Positions 31,552 to 33,910 of a stretch of DNA of 33,910 nt are shown piece after piece. Source of the DNA: Burkholderiales bacterium (GTDB lineage: Bacteria > Pseudomonadota > Gammaproteobacteria > Burkholderiales > Burkholderiaceae_C); NCBI GenBank assembly GCA_025360385.1, contig JANYCG010000081.1:1-33910 (forward strand), in the 5' to 3' direction. A program made the position numbers and the translations under genes. Each line of letters opens with the position of its first letter. Positions within the stretch are counted from its first letter, which is position 1. The notes beneath the pieces were generated by a model, which saw nothing but the letters and a program-made list of their open reading frames with translations, did not search any database and had not been told where the DNA came from.

Positions 31552-31591
31552 AAAAGGTTTATTGCTATTTATTTAGCAGTAAACCTTTTTT
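31552..31591 (+). terminator. rho-independent terminator of tRNA-Ser
   Basis: AAAAGGTTTA (31552-31561) pairs with TAAACCTTTT (31580-31589). Inside it TGCTA (31563-31567) pairs with TAGCA (31574-31578), joined by a U-G wobble, giving a 16-bp stem with a 6-nt loop. A T-run ends at 31591. It starts 8 nt after the tRNA CCA. The inner part, GCTATTTATTTAGC, has the same GCTAT/TAGC pattern as the AT-rich mini-elements elsewhere in the window. Confidence 0.85.
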
Positions 31592-31746
31592 CTTTTGGGT
31601 GCCGTGTAGCAACCCTGTCGCGACCATTTCGCCAGCGGTACATATTTTTGCACCCTCCGACCGTCAGCACCTGCCGCAAGGAAACCCGCCTACGGCAGGC
31701 TTATAAATGAGCGGTGCAAACCGTGAAAGGCCGATCAGAACTGGCT
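31592..31746. other. intergenic region with nested inverted repeats
   Basis: There is no gene between the tRNA terminator and the end of the MFS gene. TTTGCACC (31647-31654) and GGTGCAAA (31713-31720) are perfect 8-bp arms. Inside them CCTGCCG (31670-31676) and CGGCAGG (31693-31699) are perfect 7-bp arms. Together they could fold into a two-tier hairpin of 74 nt. It could be a terminator-like end for the minus-strand MFS gene, a small structured RNA, or scar sequence at a tRNA gene. No integrase or tRNA 3' duplicate is visible. Confidence 0.4.
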
Positions 31747-33078
31747 TTAGGGCGCAGATGTTTCAACCATGCGGTCTCGCCGCGCAATCGACGGAAACAT
31801 GCGCCACCACAGGGCGGCGATCAGCACCGTGGCCAGGCCGCCGGCCAGCACCGAACCTACGGGGCCCCACCAGGCGGCCGTGACGCCGGACTCAAATTCG
31901 CCCAATTGGTTCGACGCGCCGATAAAAATGGAGTTGACGGCGCTGACCCGGCCCCGCATGGCGTCGGGCGTTTCCAGTTGCACCAAGGTTTGCCGCACCA
32001 CCACATTGACCATGTCGGCCACGCCGGACAAGGCCAGCAGCAACATCGACCACAGGTAGTTGCCGCTGGCGGCAAACAGCATCATCACGACGCCATAGGC
32101 CACCACCGACAGCAGCAATTTGCGGCCCACGCGCCGACTCAAGGGCCAGCGGGCCAGCAACACCGAGGTGACCAAGGCCCCCACCGCCGGGGCGCTGCGT
32201 AAAAAACCCAGGCCCATGGGGTCGACCTGCAAAATGTCTTTGGCGAACATGGGCAACAAGGCCGTGGCGCCGCCCAGCACACCCGCCATCAAATCCAGCG
32301 ACAGGGCGCCCAGCAGCAACTTGCGCTGAAGAATGAAATTGACCCCTGCAAATACGGTGGCCAGCGTAACGGGCTGCGCAACGGGCGGGGCCAGGTTCAG
32401 CCTGAGGCGCGAAACCAGCACAAAGCCGATGCACGACAACACGGCGCAAGCGGCGAACACGGTGCTGGCCCCTGCGGCAAAAATCAGCCCGCCCAGCGCA
32501 GGCCCACCCACCACCGCCGCCTGGATGCCCGCAGAACTGAAAGCGGTGGCACGGGGCAACAAATGCTGCGGCACCAGGAGCGGCGTCAGCGACTGCTGGG
32601 CCGGCATTTGAAAGGCCCGCACGATACCCACCAAAATCGACAGGCCCAGCAACATCTCACGTGAGATCACTGGAAAGCCGTACCAGACCCAGGCCGGCAA
32701 GGCGTGGGTGAAGGTCGCAAAAAAACCATTGATACGGGTGGCCATGTCGGCCCCGTTAGCCATGCCAAGCCCCGGCATTTGCACTGAACCGGCCCACAAA
32801 AACACCGCCATGCCCAACTGGCTGAGCAGGCACACGGCGACGATTCGGACCCGGGGCAAACGATCGGCCGCGTGCCCGGCAGGCAGAGTGAACAACAGGG
32901 CCGGCACAAACTGGTACAGGCCGACCAGCCCCAAGTCCCAGGCGCTGCCGGTCAGCTCATACATCTGCCAGCCCAGGGCCACCAGCAGCATCTGATTGCC
33001 GGTGGTGCCAAACAAGCGGGCGTACCACATGCGCATGAAATTGCGCTGCGCCGTCAAGGCGGAAAAAGAATCGGTCAA
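31747..33078 (-). CDS. MFS permease (EntS-like)
   Basis: This 443-residue major facilitator protein has about 12 hydrophobic segments. The loop 2-3 motif GHAADRLPRVRI (about 68-79) corresponds to the conserved MFS motif GxxxDRxGRR. The middle loop and second half resemble the MFS_3 or enterobactin-exporter group (ALSGVADMVNVVVRQTLVQL, then MRGRVSAVNSIFIGASNQLGEFESG). The substrate is unknown. ATG 33078 was used, and an internal ATG at 33036 (MRMWYARLFG) is also possible. It lies 21 nt after a membrane-tethered receiver-domain gene on the same strand, so the two may be co-transcribed. Confidence 0.9.
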   Translation of the reverse strand: MTDSFSALTAQRNFMRMWYARLFGTTGNQMLLVALGWQMYELTGSAWDLGLVGLYQFVPALLFTLPAGHAADRLPRVRIVAVCLLSQLGMAVFLWAGSVQMPGLGMANGADMATRINGFFATFTHALPAWVWYGFPVISREMLLGLSILVGIVRAFQMPAQQSLTPLLVPQHLLPRATAFSSAGIQAAVVGGPALGGLIFAAGASTVFAACAVLSCIGFVLVSRLRLNLAPPVAQPVTLATVFAGVNFILQRKLLLGALSLDLMAGVLGGATALLPMFAKDILQVDPMGLGFLRSAPAVGALVTSVLLARWPLSRRVGRKLLLSVVAYGVVMMLFAASGNYLWSMLLLALSGVADMVNVVVRQTLVQLETPDAMRGRVSAVNSIFIGASNQLGEFESGVTAAWWGPVGSVLAGGLATVLIAALWWRMFPSIARRDRMVETSAP

Positions 33079-33099
33079 ATCAAGGCAGAAATGGAAAGC

Positions 33100-33849
33100 T
33101 CACGACTGGCCAATGTGTGCCAGCACGGCAACGCGTTTGAGCAGCTCCCGGTCGTTCCAGGGCTTTTTGAAGATGCCATACAAGCCACGAATGTCGGTCA
33201 CGCGCGCTTGCATGTCTTCATGCCCGGTGATGGCGATGACCGGAATGTCTTCGGTCTCCAAGCTACCCTGGATGGCAGCAATCAGCTCAAAACCGTCCAT
33301 GTTGGGCATCTCCAGGTCGGTGATGATGACACTGAATTTGCGTTTGGCCAGCAGCTCAAGCGCATCGACCCCGTCGTTGGCGGTGTGCACCTCGTAGCCC
33401 TGGGTTTCAAACAATTTGCGCAGTTTGGCGCGCGGCACGACCGAGTCGTCCACCACCAGAATGCTGCGCGGTGAGGCATCGCCATGGAGCGGCGAGTAGT
33501 GGCTGTCGCCGGTCAGCGGCACCGTCGCCGTTTCACGCAGTGGCAACTCGAACTGGGTTGTGTCGCCGATTGAAATGTCAATGTCGGCCGCCGTGGAGCG
33601 CACTACTTTTGGCGCAGGAGTGTAGGAGGTTGGCGCCGGGACAAACACCGGCACCGGTGCAACGGGTGGGGCTTCTACCGCAGGCGGGTCAAACGTGCGG
33701 CGGGCCGGCGGCTCGTGCGCATCGCGGATGTCCTCAATCTCGGTCTCACCACCGCGCCGCGTGGTCAAAAATATCGCCAACAAACCCACGGCCACGGCAA
33801 TCACAAACGGCACCAGGTAGGCTTTGAACAATTCGGCTAAGTCAAACAT
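33100..33849 (-). CDS. membrane-anchored response-regulator receiver domain protein
   Basis: This 249-residue protein has an N-terminal membrane helix (about 11-29, LVPFVIAVAVGLLAIFLTT) followed by a positive RR. A Pro/Ala-rich, probably disordered linker runs to about residue 125, and a CheY-like receiver domain fills 129-245. Receiver residues are complete: acidic Asp134-Asp135, phospho-acceptor Asp178 (ITDLEMP), Thr208 (ITGH) and Lys229 (KKPW). There is no DNA-binding or enzymatic output domain. It likely acts as a tethered phospho-sink, scaffold or protein-interaction switch at the inner membrane. No histidine kinase is in the window. AGAGGGG lies upstream of the ATG. It is followed by the MFS gene. 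Confidence 0.88.
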   Translation of the reverse strand: MFDLAELFKAYLVPFVIAVAVGLLAIFLTTRRGGETEIEDIRDAHEPPARRTFDPPAVEAPPVAPVPVFVPAPTSYTPAPKVVRSTAADIDISIGDTTQFELPLRETATVPLTGDSHYSPLHGDASPRSILVVDDSVVPRAKLRKLFETQGYEVHTANDGVDALELLAKRKFSVIITDLEMPNMDGFELIAAIQGSLETEDIPVIAITGHEDMQARVTDIRGLYGIFKKPWNDRELLKRVAVLAHIGQS

Positions 33850-33910
33850 CGTGCGGCCTGTCCCCTCTTGAAATCATCGGTTAGCGGTCAGTATCCGTGC
33901 CAACCCGGCA

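Noticed and set aside
31457-31746. Possible integrated element or attachment site at tRNA-Ser
   Set aside because: No integrase gene, no repeated tRNA 3' end and no change in gene content is visible within the window.

Overview
The window is a gene-dense chromosomal segment with high G+C third codon positions. It looks betaproteobacterial, most likely a Comamonadaceae member of the Rhodoferax/Polaromonas/Acidovorax type. The reasons are the protein sequences, a Bug-type solute receptor with a TctAB permease, a C-terminally extended TrpS, and an intergenic GC-rich palindromic repeat of a style I associate with that family. The taxonomic call is inference. I see no IS element, prophage, CRISPR array or rRNA.

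Layout. 1-2925: phenylalanine/tyrosine catabolism, with the 3' end of hmgA, phhA, a convergent Lrp/AsnC regulator, and hpd divergent from the regulator. 2929-5474 (minus): an SDR-fold protein lacking the usual catalytic Tyr/Lys, followed by a Baeyer-Villiger-type flavin monooxygenase. 5542-7074 (plus): an exported SH3-like protein and an exported M48 metalloprotease. 7100-11866 (minus): tripartite tricarboxylate transporter genes tctB-tctA-receptor, ending in a gamma-glutamyltransferase-family gene. 12089-14631 (minus): a spermidine-synthase-like protein overlapping an orphan GspE/PilB-type ATPase. 14673-16350: an MscS channel (plus) and a TatD hydrolase (minus). 16505-20613 (plus): a run of membrane trypsin-like protease, MoxR ATPase, DUF58 protein and VWA membrane protein, probably one chaperone/quality-control operon. 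20687-24025 (minus): a PLP-dependent Cys/Met metabolism enzyme and the lipoprotein-release genes lolC and lolD. 24121-31383 (plus): an uncharacterised protein overlapping recJ, then an rnm-type PHP phosphoesterase, a DMT permease, yciO, an M50 protease and trpS. 31457-31591: tRNA-Ser(CGA) and its terminator. 31747-33849 (minus): a membrane-tethered response-regulator receiver and an MFS permease.

Most genes belong to known families. I do not see a clear-cut new defence or mobile system. The more unusual signals are small scale. AT-rich GCTAT/TAGC mini-elements and hairpins sit in frame inside otherwise GC-rich genes. A perfect 16-bp inverted repeat covers both start codons of a divergent gene pair. 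Several -10-like hexamers lie exactly 6 nt before a start codon, which suggests leaderless mRNAs. An SDR has lost its catalytic Tyr and Lys. A complete TTT transporter is linked to a GGT-family enzyme. An orphan secretion-type ATPase is translationally coupled to a methyltransferase-fold protein.
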